Source of the DNA: an uncultured Prevotellaceae bacterium
GTDB lineage: Bacteria; Bacteroidota; Bacteroidia; Bacteroidales; Bacteroidaceae
Direction: 5' to 3'
Length of the DNA: 64,000 nt
Assembly (NCBI GenBank): GCA_937900485.1
Contig: CALCEL010000041.1
Coordinates: 37,918 to 101,917, forward strand
The number at the start of each line of letters is the position of its first letter. Within the stretch, counting starts at the first letter, position 1. The notes under the pieces are model-generated. The model searched no databases, was not told the DNA's origin, and saw only the letters and a list, made by a program, of their open reading frames with translations. Made by a program: the position numbers and the translations under genes. Shown here in pieces: positions 46,318 to 54,722 of the stretch.

Positions 46318-46413
46318 ATGACATCAGATTCAGATGGTAGCCCCGCGGCACCATACGGTTCGGCGACAAAAGAGGTAAGTAATCATTCATTAACAGAAAA
46401 CACGTTAGTATGA
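46318..46413 (+). CDS. Possible 31-codon leader peptide overlapping the CNNM gene
   Basis: ATG at 46318, then 30 more codons (MTSDSDGSPAAPYG...), stop TGA at 46411-46413. The stop overlaps the ATG of the next gene as ATGA. The overlap suggests translational coupling, but the peptide has no recognised family and could be chance. Confidence 0.3.
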   Translation: MTSDSDGSPAAPYGSATKEVSNHSLTENTLV

Positions 46414-47477
46414 CACTGATAATAACATACATGTTATTGTCGCTCGTCATATCAGCGTTGTGCTCTGTGCTAGAGGCGACAATGTTATCCACACCACTCT
46501 CATACGTTCAGACGTTAGAGACCAACGGCACAAGAGGGTGGCAGATATTGAAAAGATATAAGACAAACATAGACAGACCTATATCTGCAATACTGATAGT
46601 AAACACCGTAGCCAACACTGTAGGTGCATCGCTCGTAGGCTCTCAGGCAGCGGTATACGCACAAACACAGTTTGACAACACCTTTGCGGCCACATTCGTG
46701 GGAATCATATCGGGTGTGTTCACTTTTCTTATACTAGTTTTCTCAGAAATCTTGCCTAAAACAATAGGCTCTACGTATTGGAGAAAACTTGCGATACCAG
46801 CAGCAAATGTCATTAGGCTTCTCATCTTCGTCACCTATCCACTCGTTGTGATATTGGAGACAATAACACATAAAGTATCTGCCAAGTCGGATCAAGTGGC
46901 TGTCAGCCGAGAGGAAGTAGTGGCCATGGTGAACGTTGGAGCAGAGGAAGGAGTGCTTGAGAAGGAAGAGAACAAGATGATTCAGAACCTTCTGAAGCTG
47001 GACAGTGTGACAGCACACGAGATTATGACACCGAGTGTTGTCGTGACGATGGCTGCCGAGGATATGACACTGAGAGAATTCTACGAAGACGAGGAATACA
47101 AGAACCACTCAAGAATACCAGTGTACAAAGGAGACGAGAGCGACTACATCACAGGTTATGTACTGCGTCAGACCATACTTGAGAGCTTAGCTGAAGACAA
47201 GTTCGACGTTAAACTCGGAGAGTTGGCAAGACCTATTCTCTCATTCTCGGAAGACGAGAACGTATCCGTAATATGGGAAAAGCTGCTTGAGAAGAAAGAG
47301 CACATATCAATCATCATCGACGAGTACGGTTGTCTCAGAGGTATCGTCACCATGGAAGACGTTATAGAGACGATGTTAGGATTTGAGATTGTGGACGAGA
47401 AAGACGAGGTCGTCGACATGCAAGAACTGGCCAAGGCACAATGGTCACAAATGAAGAAACAACAACACAAAGGATAA
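46410..47477 (+). CDS. CNNM/CorC-type membrane protein with CBS domains
   Basis: 355 residues. The N-terminal DUF21 domain has about four membrane segments (residues about 1-155), beginning ITYMLLSLVISALCSVLEA, with FSEILPKTIG as its signature. Two CBS domains follow (HEIMTPSVVVTMAAEDM, then DEYGCLRGIVTMEDVIETML). Proteins of this type, often called hemolysin family, are linked to magnesium or cobalt efflux. Unlike many relatives it lacks a clear C-terminal CorC/HlyC domain: it ends soon after the CBS pair. It is 4 bp upstream of tcdA. Confidence 0.9.
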   Translation: MTLIITYMLLSLVISALCSVLEATMLSTPLSYVQTLETNGTRGWQILKRYKTNIDRPISAILIVNTVANTVGASLVGSQAAVYAQTQFDNTFAATFVGIISGVFTFLILVFSEILPKTIGSTYWRKLAIPAANVIRLLIFVTYPLVVILETITHKVSAKSDQVAVSREEVVAMVNVGAEEGVLEKEENKMIQNLLKLDSVTAHEIMTPSVVVTMAAEDMTLREFYEDEEYKNHSRIPVYKGDESDYITGYVLRQTILESLAEDKFDVKLGELARPILSFSEDENVSVIWEKLLEKKEHISIIIDEYGCLRGIVTMEDVIETMLGFEIVDEKDEVVDMQELAKAQWSQMKKQQHKG

Positions 47478-47481
47478 ATAA

Positions 47482-48300
47482 GTGAGCGTCAAAGATGACA
47501 TATTCATGAGAACCGCGCTTCTTTTAGGAGAAGACGTGGTAAAAGCCATACAAAGCAAGAGAGTCATCATCTTCGGTGTAGGCGGTGTCGGTTCATGGTG
47601 TGCGGAGAGCCTGATACGGTCTGGTATAAAAAACATGACCATTGTCGACTCCGACAGAGTCTGCGCAAGCAATGTCAACAGACAACTCATGGCGACGACA
47701 CAGACCATAGGAGAAGTGAAAGTCGACGTACTGCGCAAAAGACTATTAGACATCAACCCTGATGCGGAAGTGACCGCCATACAAGACATCTACGATGAGG
47801 ACACAGCCAGTGACTACGACTTGCAGTCGTACGACTACGTGATAGACGCCATTGACTCACTCAAAGACAAAGCACTTCTCATATTAGAGACAACAAAGAC
47901 AGACGCCACACTCTTCTCATCCATGGGAGCGGCACTAAAGCTTGACCCGCAGAAAATCAAAACCGCGGAATTCTGGAAAGTGAAGGGATGTCCGCTCGGA
48001 GCCGCACTACGCAGAAAGTTCAAACACAACAAAACCTTCCCGTCAAAGAAATTCACGTGTGTATACTCTGAAGAGCTTATAAAAAACAGAGGAGAGAACA
48101 CAGATAAAGAAGGAACGGTCAACACACCGTCACAGACAGAAGGTCCAGGAAGGCAAGACCTGCTCAACCATGACTGGAGCACGAGGAAAGCACAGATAAA
48201 CGGAACACTGTCACACACGACAGCAATATTCGGCTTTCAGCTTGCGGGACTAGTCATACAGGACATCTACCATAAGACCATAGACAAAAAGTCAGAGTAA
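47482..48300 (+). CDS. tcdA: tRNA threonylcarbamoyladenosine dehydratase
   Basis: 272 residues. TcdA (CsdL) uses ATP to cyclise t6A37 in tRNAs to ct6A. It belongs to the ThiF/MoeB/E1 family: the nucleotide-binding IIFGVGGVGSWCAESLIRSG motif, the DSDRVCASNVNRQ loop with the arginine and aspartate, and YVIDAIDSLKDKALL are seen. The start is GTG at 47482, 4 nt after the previous stop. It is convergent with the recF-dciA unit. The family assignment is firm; TcdA is chosen over ThiF by length and lack of thiamine genes. Confidence 0.9.
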   Translation: MSVKDDIFMRTALLLGEDVVKAIQSKRVIIFGVGGVGSWCAESLIRSGIKNMTIVDSDRVCASNVNRQLMATTQTIGEVKVDVLRKRLLDINPDAEVTAIQDIYDEDTASDYDLQSYDYVIDAIDSLKDKALLILETTKTDATLFSSMGAALKLDPQKIKTAEFWKVKGCPLGAALRRKFKHNKTFPSKKFTCVYSEELIKNRGENTDKEGTVNTPSQTEGPGRQDLLNHDWSTRKAQINGTLSHTTAIFGFQLAGLVIQDIYHKTIDKKSE

Positions 48301-48309
48301 GGACACACG

Positions 48310-48600
48310 TCAGTAGAACATGACATCAGAGATAACATAAGCGCCAACGTACTCATTCAGTGCGTTGGCGAGTTTTTTTCTCGACATGACAAGTTCATTC
48401 TTGATGACAGGTGACTTCACCTTCACATACAAAGTCTGGTTTTTCAGATAAACCTCGCCAGTCATTTTTGCGATCCTGTCCCCCACCACATGAGGCCATG
48501 CCGCCACTACCTTATATTCATTATAGGGTGTCTCCAATCCTTCAGAACGCAGGAACTGTCGGATGAGCAGACCTATATTCTCCGTCTTCCTTCTTTCCAT
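48310..48600 (-). CDS. DciA-like (DUF721) protein
   Basis: 96 residues. It has the family pattern GLLIRQFLRSEGLETPYNE, VVAAWPHVVGDRIAKMT, LYVKVKSPVIKNELVMSRK and a final helix-strand. DciA proteins help load the replicative helicase in bacteria that lack DnaC. The gene is 6 bp downstream of recF, in keeping with a role in replication. The plus-strand neighbour tcdA converges on it with only 9 bp between the stops. Confidence 0.85.
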   Translation of the reverse strand: MERRKTENIGLLIRQFLRSEGLETPYNEYKVVAAWPHVVGDRIAKMTGEVYLKNQTLYVKVKSPVIKNELVMSRKKLANALNEYVGAYVISDVMFY

Positions 48601-48606
48601 GATGAA

Positions 48607-49704
48607 TCACAAAGTTACTATCCTACCATGAGAAACGCGGAACAGCCTATAGTCGCCGTCACATCTCTCCAGCAAGAGATCCATATTCTCACGATTTGTG
48701 TCGGTAATAAAAATCTGTCCGAAAGACTCCCCAGACACAAGACGTATAATATTCTCCACACGTGACGAGTCAAGCTTATCAAAGATATCGTCAAGCAGCA
48801 AAAGAGGAGCAGTCTTCTTTCCAGCCAGGCTCAGAAAATAATACTGAGCCAGCTTTAACGCCACGAGATACGTCTTGCTCTGTCCCTGACTACCCTCACG
48901 TTTAATCTGGAAGCCACCGAGCGTCATCTCCAGATCATCCTTATGTACGCCGTGAAGAGAATACCCCATGACACGATCCTTCATCCGGTCTCTACGTATC
49001 ACGTCGAGCAAAGGTCCCCGTTGACAATGACTGGTATACAAAAGTCCGACTTCTTCGCCCTCACCAGATATTGCGCAATAGAACTTTTGAAACAGAGGCA
49101 CAAGCTCCTCAATGAATGAGCTGCGTTTCTCGAAAATCATTTCACCATACATCGCCATCATATCCTCGTAAACAGAAATCACGTCATCCGCAGGTTCCTC
49201 CTCCGCCTTGAGAAGAGAGTTACGTTGCTGCAAGGCGCGGTTATATGAAGACAGGAGTCCGATATACTCGGCGTCATATTGAGAAATGACAAGATCCATA
49301 AATCGGCGTCGTTCCTCACTTCCGCCCACTATCAGCTCAGAATCCCTCGGGGATACTATCACGAGCGGGAACATCCCGATATGCTCCGACAGTTTCTTAT
49401 AAGCCTTTTGATTTCTCTTGACAGACTTCTTCTGATGCATCTTGAGCCCGATAGAGACAACCTCCTCCGATCCGTTCAGGTCATAAGTTCCCTGCACCAT
49501 CATCATATCCTCGCCGTGACGAATGTTCGCTGAGTCCTGACTTGAGGCAGTACTTTTCGTGAAAGAGAGAAAAAAAATAGAGTCAAGAATATTCGTCTTT
49601 CCCTCGCCGTTCATCCCGATGAAACAGTTAATCTTATCCGAGAACACCAAGTCGGCGCTCTCGATATTCCTATAATTTAAAAGGCTAAGTTTCTTAAGAA
49701 TCAT
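48607..49704 (-). CDS. recF: DNA replication/repair protein RecF
   Basis: 365 residues. RecF binds gapped DNA and helps load RecA. It opens with LKKLSLLNYRNIESADLVF, the Walker A motif is GMNGEGKTNILDS (near residue 30), the ABC-type signature region lies near GSQGQSKTYLVALKLAQYY, and Walker B is APLLLLDDIFDKLDSSR. The family length is normal. Its ATG (49704-49702) begins 4 nt after the -7 box TAACTTTG of a complete promoter (49709-49739), so the mRNA should start at or within a base or two of the start codon. dciA follows in the same unit. Confidence 0.96.
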   Translation of the reverse strand: MILKKLSLLNYRNIESADLVFSDKINCFIGMNGEGKTNILDSIFFLSFTKSTASSQDSANIRHGEDMMMVQGTYDLNGSEEVVSIGLKMHQKKSVKRNQKAYKKLSEHIGMFPLVIVSPRDSELIVGGSEERRRFMDLVISQYDAEYIGLLSSYNRALQQRNSLLKAEEEPADDVISVYEDMMAMYGEMIFEKRSSFIEELVPLFQKFYCAISGEGEEVGLLYTSHCQRGPLLDVIRRDRMKDRVMGYSLHGVHKDDLEMTLGGFQIKREGSQGQSKTYLVALKLAQYYFLSLAGKKTAPLLLLDDIFDKLDSSRVENIIRLVSGESFGQIFITDTNRENMDLLLERCDGDYRLFRVSHGRIVTL

Positions 49705-49708
49705 GGTG

Positions 49709-49739
49709 CAAAGTTATCACTAATAATTCATATCCCAAA
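49709..49739 (-). promoter_or_regulatory. Promoter of recF, predicting a leaderless mRNA
   Basis: Minus strand: TTTG (49739-49736), 19-nt spacer, TAACTTTG (49716-49709), CACC, ATG. In Bacteroidales transcription begins about 5 nt past the -7 box, which places the first base at the start codon. Confidence 0.8.
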
Positions 49740-49775
49740 CGGAGAATAGCATAAAAGGCAGAAGACTATTGCACG

Positions 49776-49810
49776 AAAAAGCGGTGACACCACAAGAGTA
49801 CCACCGCTTT
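49776..49810 (-). terminator. Terminator hairpin after the small membrane protein gene
   Basis: On the minus strand AAAGCGGTG (49810-49802) pairs with CACCGCTTT and runs into TTTTT (49780-49776). The enclosed bases can form a further small hairpin. Confidence 0.8.
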
Positions 49811-49837
49811 ATAGCCGTCATCAGTCTACAGTGGATT

Positions 49838-50029
49838 TTATTCCACAGCCTTCTTATTAACGACAATGTGAACGATAAGACCTACCACACAAAGCAAAAA
49901 TGCTCCGAGAGTATAAGCGTTAAAGTCACAAAGGTCAGACAAGGCGCTGATGCTCAATGGATCACCCAGCATACCGAGAATCATCATGAGAGCACCTACG
50001 ATAATGAGTATAATTCCTACATTCTTCAT
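49838..50029 (-). CDS. Small two-helix membrane protein
   Basis: 63 residues. Two hydrophobic segments (VGIILIIVGALMMILGML and TLGAFLLCVVGLIVHIVV) separated by an acidic loop (ISALSDLCDF), with a basic tail. No family was recognised beyond small hydrophobic proteins of Bacteroidales. A real gene is supported by the terminator directly downstream and by a normal initiation region. It is divergent from rpsF. Confidence 0.7.
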   Translation of the reverse strand: MKNVGIILIIVGALMMILGMLGDPLSISALSDLCDFNAYTLGAFLLCVVGLIVHIVVNKKAVE

Positions 50030-50193
50030 TGTATATATGTATTTTAATTTTTCAATTTCTTTCGGAGGACAAATTAAGCGATTTTTAATTAAACTGAGAA
50101 ATTATTACACAAGAAATTTAAAAGACCATAAAAAAAACAATGAAAAGACACAAGATTTCCTTAGACAAGCTATGTCAGTTCATAAAAAAACAT

Positions 50194-50201
50194 TACCTTT
50201 G
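50194..50201 (+). promoter_or_regulatory. -7 promoter element for the rpsF-rpsR-rplI operon
   Basis: TACCTTTG followed by C, an exact TAnnTTTG. No TTTG at the -33 position was found. The leader is about 60 nt. Confidence 0.65.
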
Positions 50202-50266
50202 CACCGCCTTTGCTAAAAAGGTGAGATTATTTATTAATAACAACTTCATTAATTCATTTTAAAACA

Positions 50267-50602
50267 ATGAATCAATACGAAACCGTTTTCATTTTAACTC
50301 CCGTTTTGTCTGATGTTCAGATGAAGGAAGCGGCTGACAAGTTCAAGAATCTCCTCGTTGAGTCTGGCGCTGAGATTATCAATGAAGAGAACTGGGGCCT
50401 GAAGAAGTTGGCTTACACAATTGACAAGAAGACATCTGGCTTCTATCAGATGATTGAGTTCAAGGCTGAGCCGACAGTGATTGCTAAATTCGAGTTGCAG
50501 ATGCGTCGCGACGAGCGCGTACTCCGCTTTCTCACAGTTAAGAACGAAAAGTACGCTGCAGCTTATGCTGAGAAGCGTCGTAACCAAAAGAAGGAGGCTT
50601 AA
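50267..50602 (+). CDS. rpsF: 30S ribosomal protein bS6
   Basis: 111 residues. It opens [16 protein letters not shown], contains [19 protein letters not shown] and the [13 protein letters not shown] helix-strand, all typical of bS6. bS6 binds bS18 on the platform of the small subunit. It heads the rpsF-rpsR-rplI operon. No Shine-Dalgarno is seen before its start, unlike the two genes after it. The stop is 2 nt before rpsR. Confidence 0.97.
   Translation: MNQYETVFILTPVLSDVQMKEAADKFKNLLVESGAEIINEENWGLKKLAYTIDKKTSGFYQMIEFKAEPTVIAKFELQMRRDERVLRFLTVKNEKYAAAYAEKRRNQKKEA
50591..50597 (+). promoter_or_regulatory. Strong Shine-Dalgarno before rpsR
   Basis: AAGGAGG, 7 nt before the rpsR ATG. It overlaps the last codons of rpsF (Lys-Lys-Glu-Ala), so coding need could explain part of it. 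Such sites are rare in this window. Confidence 0.8.
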
Positions 50603-50604
50603 TC

Positions 50605-50877
50605 ATGGCAGTAACACAGGCATCAGAAATCAGATACTTAACTCCGCCTACAGTTGACGTTAAGAAGAAGAAGTATTGCCGTTTCAAGAAGAGCGGTATC
50701 AAGTACATCGACTACAAGGACCCAGAGTTCCTGAAGAAGTTCCTCAACGAGCAGGGTAAGATTCTCCCACGCCGAATCACAGGAACATCTCTCAAGTACC
50801 AGCGTCGTGTAGCTCAGGCAGTGAAGCGTGCTCGTCACCTTGCACTCCTCCCATTCGTAACTGACTTGTTGAAATAA
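50605..50877 (+). CDS. rpsR: 30S ribosomal protein bS18
   Basis: 90 residues. The signature core is seen in [18 protein letters not shown], the [18 protein letters not shown] segment and [13 protein letters not shown]. bS18 pairs with bS6 and, in Bacteroidetes ribosomes, is one of the proteins that line the pocket holding the 3' end of 16S rRNA. It starts 2 nt after rpsF and has a perfect AAGGAGG 7 nt upstream, which may matter for its control. Confidence 0.97.
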   Translation: MAVTQASEIRYLTPPTVDVKKKKYCRFKKSGIKYIDYKDPEFLKKFLNEQGKILPRRITGTSLKYQRRVAQAVKRARHLALLPFVTDLLK

Positions 50878-50880
50878 AAA

Positions 50881-50888
50881 AAGGAGGT
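50881..50888 (+). promoter_or_regulatory. Extended Shine-Dalgarno before rplI
   Basis: AAGGAGGT, an eight-base match to the anti-Shine-Dalgarno ACCTCCTT, 7 nt before the rplI ATG. It is intergenic, so no coding need explains it. Confidence 0.85.
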
Positions 50889-50895
50889 AAGATAT

Positions 50896-51396
50896 ATGAA
50901 AATCATTCTTAAGAAAGACGTCATTGGCTTAGGCTACAAGGACGAGGTCCTTACAGTAAAGGACGGTTATGGTCGTAACTATCTTCTTCCTCAGGGATTC
51001 GCTGTACTCGCTACTGAGAAGGCTTTGAAGGCTCTTAACGAGGAGCTGAAGCAGCGCGCTCACAAGATCGCAAAAATCAAGGCTGACGCTGAGGCACAGG
51101 CTGCTAAATTCGAGGGTGTTGCCCTCACTATCGCAGCTAAGATCTCAGACGGCAAGAACATCTACGGTTCTGTAGGTCCTAAGGAAATCGCTGCGGCTCT
51201 CGCAGAGAAGGGCATCGAGATTGACTCTAAGCTCATCTCTATGAAGGCAGCCAAGGCTACTGGCTCTTACGAGGCAGTGGCACACTTCCACCGCGAGGTT
51301 AACGTCACTATTCCTGTGACTGTTGTCGGTGAGGGAAGCGAGGCTGAGGCAGAGAAGCCAGCTGCTGAGACTGCTCAGGTAGAGACTGCTGAGTAA
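50896..51396 (+). CDS. rplI: 50S ribosomal protein bL9
   Basis: 166 residues. The N-terminal rRNA-binding domain has the family signature GLGYKDEVLTVKDGYGRNYL followed by the long connecting helix (EELKQRAHKIAKIKADAEA) and a C-terminal domain (KISDGKNIYGSVGPKEIAAA). An acidic, alanine-rich tail (SEAEAEKPAAETAQ) extends past the usual end, a little longer than in Escherichia coli. It is the last gene of the operon and is followed by a terminator. Confidence 0.96.
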   Translation: MKIILKKDVIGLGYKDEVLTVKDGYGRNYLLPQGFAVLATEKALKALNEELKQRAHKIAKIKADAEAQAAKFEGVALTIAAKISDGKNIYGSVGPKEIAAALAEKGIEIDSKLISMKAAKATGSYEAVAHFHREVNVTIPVTVVGEGSEAEAEKPAAETAQVETAE

Positions 51397-51419
51397 TTCT
51401 TGGACAAGACAATAACAAT

Positions 51420-51453
51420 AAGGTGTGTGTCACAACTGACATACACCTTTTTT
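51420..51453 (+). terminator. Rho-independent terminator of the rpsF-rpsR-rplI operon
   Basis: AAGGTGTGTGTC (51420-51431) pairs with GACATACACCTT (51438-51449), one G-T pair, then six T residues. Confidence 0.9.
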
Positions 51454-51879
51454 ATACACTATAAGCACCCGCAGCAGACTTATTACACGTAATTTCACCA
51501 CTCAAAAACAACTTTACCCGCATCATATTCAGAACAAGCAAAGGACAGAAACTCACAACATTATCCAGAAGGGGACGAACCGCACCACATAAAAAAACAC
51601 ATAACAAGATACCATCAAAACACAACACAAGCATCTTCTCGCACTAATAAGAGGAACATCTGCCATGACATTTCCCACTCAGCTTGAAGCCCGCAAGACG
51701 AAGGCCATATAAAAGAAACAAACACCACTCTCCCCCAAAACCACATGTCATAATAACTCCAAACGATTTCGCCATCCTATTTAAAGACAGAACATGAAAG
51801 ACATACGTTCACTCTCAAAGAACAAAAGAGTCAGCCCACACACATTACAAGACACACATTACGCCCCATCCAAACCTGC

Positions 51880-52206
51880 ACCAGATTTCCTATTAGCATG
51901 CACAATTTTTACTGTCCTAAACTCCTCTTTTTCTGTTGACAAGCGTCAGAGAAAAAATGACTTCTGGAATTTTACCGTGTCTTATTCGGCGTCTGAAATT
52001 CTCAGGTTAGGACGTTGAAAAGTTCAGGTTAGGATTATCAAATTCTCAGACCTGCGTATATACTACAACCTAACCTAAGAATTTCAAAAAAGAGACGCCA
52101 AATTTTCAAACATCTTGTTTTAAGATTATCAGCAAGTTAACATATCACCAACAAAAAAACAAGCATGAGAATTTTGGTCACAAGCCAAATTGTCAATTAT
52201 TCCCCC
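51880..52206 (-). repeat. Dispersed 327-bp intergenic element, copy C (inverted)
   Basis: Third copy, on the minus strand. Read that way it starts GGGGGAATAATTGACAATTT and ends ATAGGAAATCTGGT, with the same landmarks as copies A and B. The central stem pairs GAAATTCTTAGGTTAGG (5' arm) with CCTAACCTGAGAATTTC (3' arm); the only non-Watson-Crick position is T.G (bases complementary to 52077 and 52003), which is a wobble pair in RNA. This copy is the most diverged, especially in the 5' third. Being inverted relative to copies A and B, recombination with them would invert the DNA between. Confidence 0.88.
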
Positions 52207-52468
52207 GTCAAATATCACACATACTACTATCTTTCAAACACATAATCCAAGAGAAGTAATATAAACATTATGGTATGCTCAACACGACGAGAACCGTCAT
52301 GTCAGACCGCACTCCATCCCATAACATACTTATACTGCACGACCGTCACATGTATGGAAATACGAAAAAAATAAAGCATGGCGGACTGCGATAATATCCG
52401 ACAAATGAGTTAACTTCGCGTGACAAAAACACACTTTCAATATTTTTTAATAATTTAATTAAAGTAAA

Positions 52469-54565
52469 ATGCAAAAAAATCAATTCAGGTTCAAAGCGGA
52501 AAGAATCCGCTGGAGCAAATTCACGAGGAAGCATGACGCCATCTTCCGCAGTCTCGGAAAAGAGATGTCAATAGGAGTACTGTCGGTGTCAACACTACTC
52601 TTCGCCACTCCAGACAACGCAAGTGCGAAGACAGCCACGAACATGACAGCTGTGATAGAAGGCAGTTACGACACTCCGACATCGGAAGGAGAAGAAGTCG
52701 ACTCACTCATTGAACTGAAAGCGACGGAAGTGATAGCGTCACGCGCGCCAATCCCATCAGACAAGGCCGTCCGAATAGTACAGGTAATCAACAGAGAAGA
52801 CATAGAAGCAAGCTCTGCACAGAGCGTCAACGACCTGCTCAAGATATCAGCCGGAGTAGACGTCAGACAAAGAGGCGGCTTCGGCATACAGACCGACATA
52901 GGCATTAACGGAGGCAACAGCGACCAGCTGACAGTACTCATCAACGGAGTAAACATAACCAACCCACACACGGGACACCTCACCGCTGACTTCCCTCTCA
53001 ACGTCGATGACATAGAGAGAATAGAGATTATCGAAGGCGGCGCAAGTAGAGTGTACGGATCAAGCGCCTTCAGCGGTGCAGTCAACGTCATCACAAAAAA
53101 AGACAAACACTCAAATATCAACGCACACGTCAACGCCGGCTCTTACGGCACTTGGGGCGGTAATGCGGGAGTGAACTTAGTAACAAGAAAGTTCACGAAC
53201 AGGGTTTCCGGAGGTTACACAAAAAGTGACGGAAACTGCAATAACGACTTTGAGAAGAAAAACATTTACTATAACGGGCAACTCAACACAGACCTGATAG
53301 ACGTCAAGATTCAACTGGGAGCAAGTGGAATGGACTACGGAGCCAATACATTCTACGGCACAGGCTCAAACACACAGTACGAGGAAAACGAAAGATACAT
53401 GGCGTCAGCGCAAGCAGAATACAAGGGACGAGTGAGAGTGACACCTCAAGTGTACTGGAACAGATCGTACGACCACTACGTGTGGTGGAGGGCTAAACCC
53501 GAAGCGTACCAGAACTTCCACATGACAAGTGTCTACGGAGCGAACATCAACGCATACACCACGTGGGCTTTGGGCAAAACAGCCCTGGGATTCGAGTACA
53601 GAAACGAGAACATATTCAGCACACGACTCGGAAAGGAATTGAGCGAATCCGAACAAAAGGACGTCAAGGGATTCCCCGGACAGAAATACAAATATAAGGA
53701 CGAGCGTAGCAACTACGGCATATACCTCGAGCATGACGTGCTCCTCAACAACGTGACATGCTCGTTCGGAGTACTCGCCAACAAAAACACTTCTGTGTCG
53801 GAGAACCTCAGATTCTATCCGGGCATCGACGTCTCTTGGACACCTATAAACAACATGAGATTATACGCCTCATTCAACAAAAGCCTAAGGACACCGACAT
53901 TCACCGACCTGTATTATAACGGACCAGGCATAAAAGGCAACTCAGAACTGAAACCGGAGAAGAGCACCGACGTCTCCGTCGGAGTGAACTACAGACAGGG
54001 ATTAGTCACACTGCAGACCAAAGGCTTCTACAGGAAAGGCACCGACATGATTGACTGGGTGAAGAGAGAGGGCGAGACAGTATACTCCACCGCCAACTCC
54101 GACATCAACGACATAGGAGCAGAGTGTCTCGTGAATCTCGACTTCATAAACAAATACGGCAAGAACAGCTATATACAGTCACTGACACTGAGCTACTGCT
54201 ACAACTACAAACACAGAGTCGACGAGGAACAGGCTGCAACATACGTCAACGACCTCACATTTCTGCGCCACAAATTCGTCACGTCACTGAATCACAGAAT
54301 AGCAGGCAAGGCTTACGCGCAATGGGACCTGCAGATGAAAAACAGAAACGGCGAGTTTGACAACGTTCTGACTGGCGAGAGAGAAAAATACGGCACATTC
54401 ACCAACGTGGACCTTAAACTGTACTGGCAGGAAAAGAACTACAACCTGTATCTCGCCTTCAACAATATCACAAACCACAAATACTACGACGTGGCTAACG
54501 TACAACAACCGGGTATGTGGTTCATGGGGGGTATAAAGGTGAACTTTGACATCAACGTCAAATAA
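52469..54565 (+). CDS. TonB-dependent outer membrane receptor with extended signal region
   Basis: 698 residues. There is no carboxypeptidase-regulatory-like domain, so it is not SusC-type; it is of BtuB/FepA size. The N-terminus has a long basic stretch (RIRWSKFTRKHDAIFRSLGK) before the hydrophobic core, an extended signal seen in some Bacteroidales receptors. The plug domain shows VIQVINREDIEASSAQ-like order (IVQVINREDIEASS), LTVLINGVNITNPHTGH and VYGSSAFSGAVNVITKK. The barrel has FNKSLRTPTFTDLYYNGPG with ELKPEKS. The ligand is unknown; vitamin B12 or an iron complex are usual for this type. It stands alone between a repeat element and a terminator. Confidence 0.92.
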   Translation: MQKNQFRFKAERIRWSKFTRKHDAIFRSLGKEMSIGVLSVSTLLFATPDNASAKTATNMTAVIEGSYDTPTSEGEEVDSLIELKATEVIASRAPIPSDKAVRIVQVINREDIEASSAQSVNDLLKISAGVDVRQRGGFGIQTDIGINGGNSDQLTVLINGVNITNPHTGHLTADFPLNVDDIERIEIIEGGASRVYGSSAFSGAVNVITKKDKHSNINAHVNAGSYGTWGGNAGVNLVTRKFTNRVSGGYTKSDGNCNNDFEKKNIYYNGQLNTDLIDVKIQLGASGMDYGANTFYGTGSNTQYEENERYMASAQAEYKGRVRVTPQVYWNRSYDHYVWWRAKPEAYQNFHMTSVYGANINAYTTWALGKTALGFEYRNENIFSTRLGKELSESEQKDVKGFPGQKYKYKDERSNYGIYLEHDVLLNNVTCSFGVLANKNTSVSENLRFYPGIDVSWTPINNMRLYASFNKSLRTPTFTDLYYNGPGIKGNSELKPEKSTDVSVGVNYRQGLVTLQTKGFYRKGTDMIDWVKREGETVYSTANSDINDIGAECLVNLDFINKYGKNSYIQSLTLSYCYNYKHRVDEEQAATYVNDLTFLRHKFVTSLNHRIAGKAYAQWDLQMKNRNGEFDNVLTGEREKYGTFTNVDLKLYWQEKNYNLYLAFNNITNHKYYDVANVQQPGMWFMGGIKVNFDINVK

Positions 54566-54611
54566 CAGTCAGACATTTCACCGTGGTTAACAAATAATTA
54601 TTCTATAAGTA

Positions 54612-54652
54612 CGGAAAGAGTATCTTTAAGTGTACTCTTTCCGCCTTTTTTT
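54612..54652 (+). terminator. Rho-independent terminator of the TonB receptor gene
   Basis: CGGAAAGAGTA (54612-54622) pairs with TACTCTTTCCG (54633-54643) over 11 bp, then CC and seven T residues. Confidence 0.92.
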
Positions 54653-54683
54653 CAAAAAGTCAGAATAATTTAATAAAAATATA

Positions 54684-54691
54684 TAACTTTG
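54684..54691 (+). promoter_or_regulatory. -7 promoter element for the amidase gene
   Basis: TAACTTTG, an exact TAnnTTTG, 31 bp before the start codon. No -33 TTTG was found. Confidence 0.55.
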
Positions 54692-54722
54692 TAACGTACT
54701 ATGTGAAATTGTATACAAGTAT

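Larger units (their letters stand above)
51397..52468. other. Long intergenic region between rplI and the TonB receptor
   Basis: About 1070 bp. In order: the rplI terminator (51420-51453), about 420 bp without recognisable features, repeat element copy C (51880-52206, minus), and 260 bp before the receptor with a weak -7-like TAACTTCG at 52411-52418. No cobalamin or other known riboswitch was found. Confidence 0.6.

Noticed and set aside
52207..52468. Cobalamin riboswitch before the TonB receptor
   Set aside because: No B12-box-like GCCACTG segment or matching multi-hairpin layout was seen in the 260 bp upstream.
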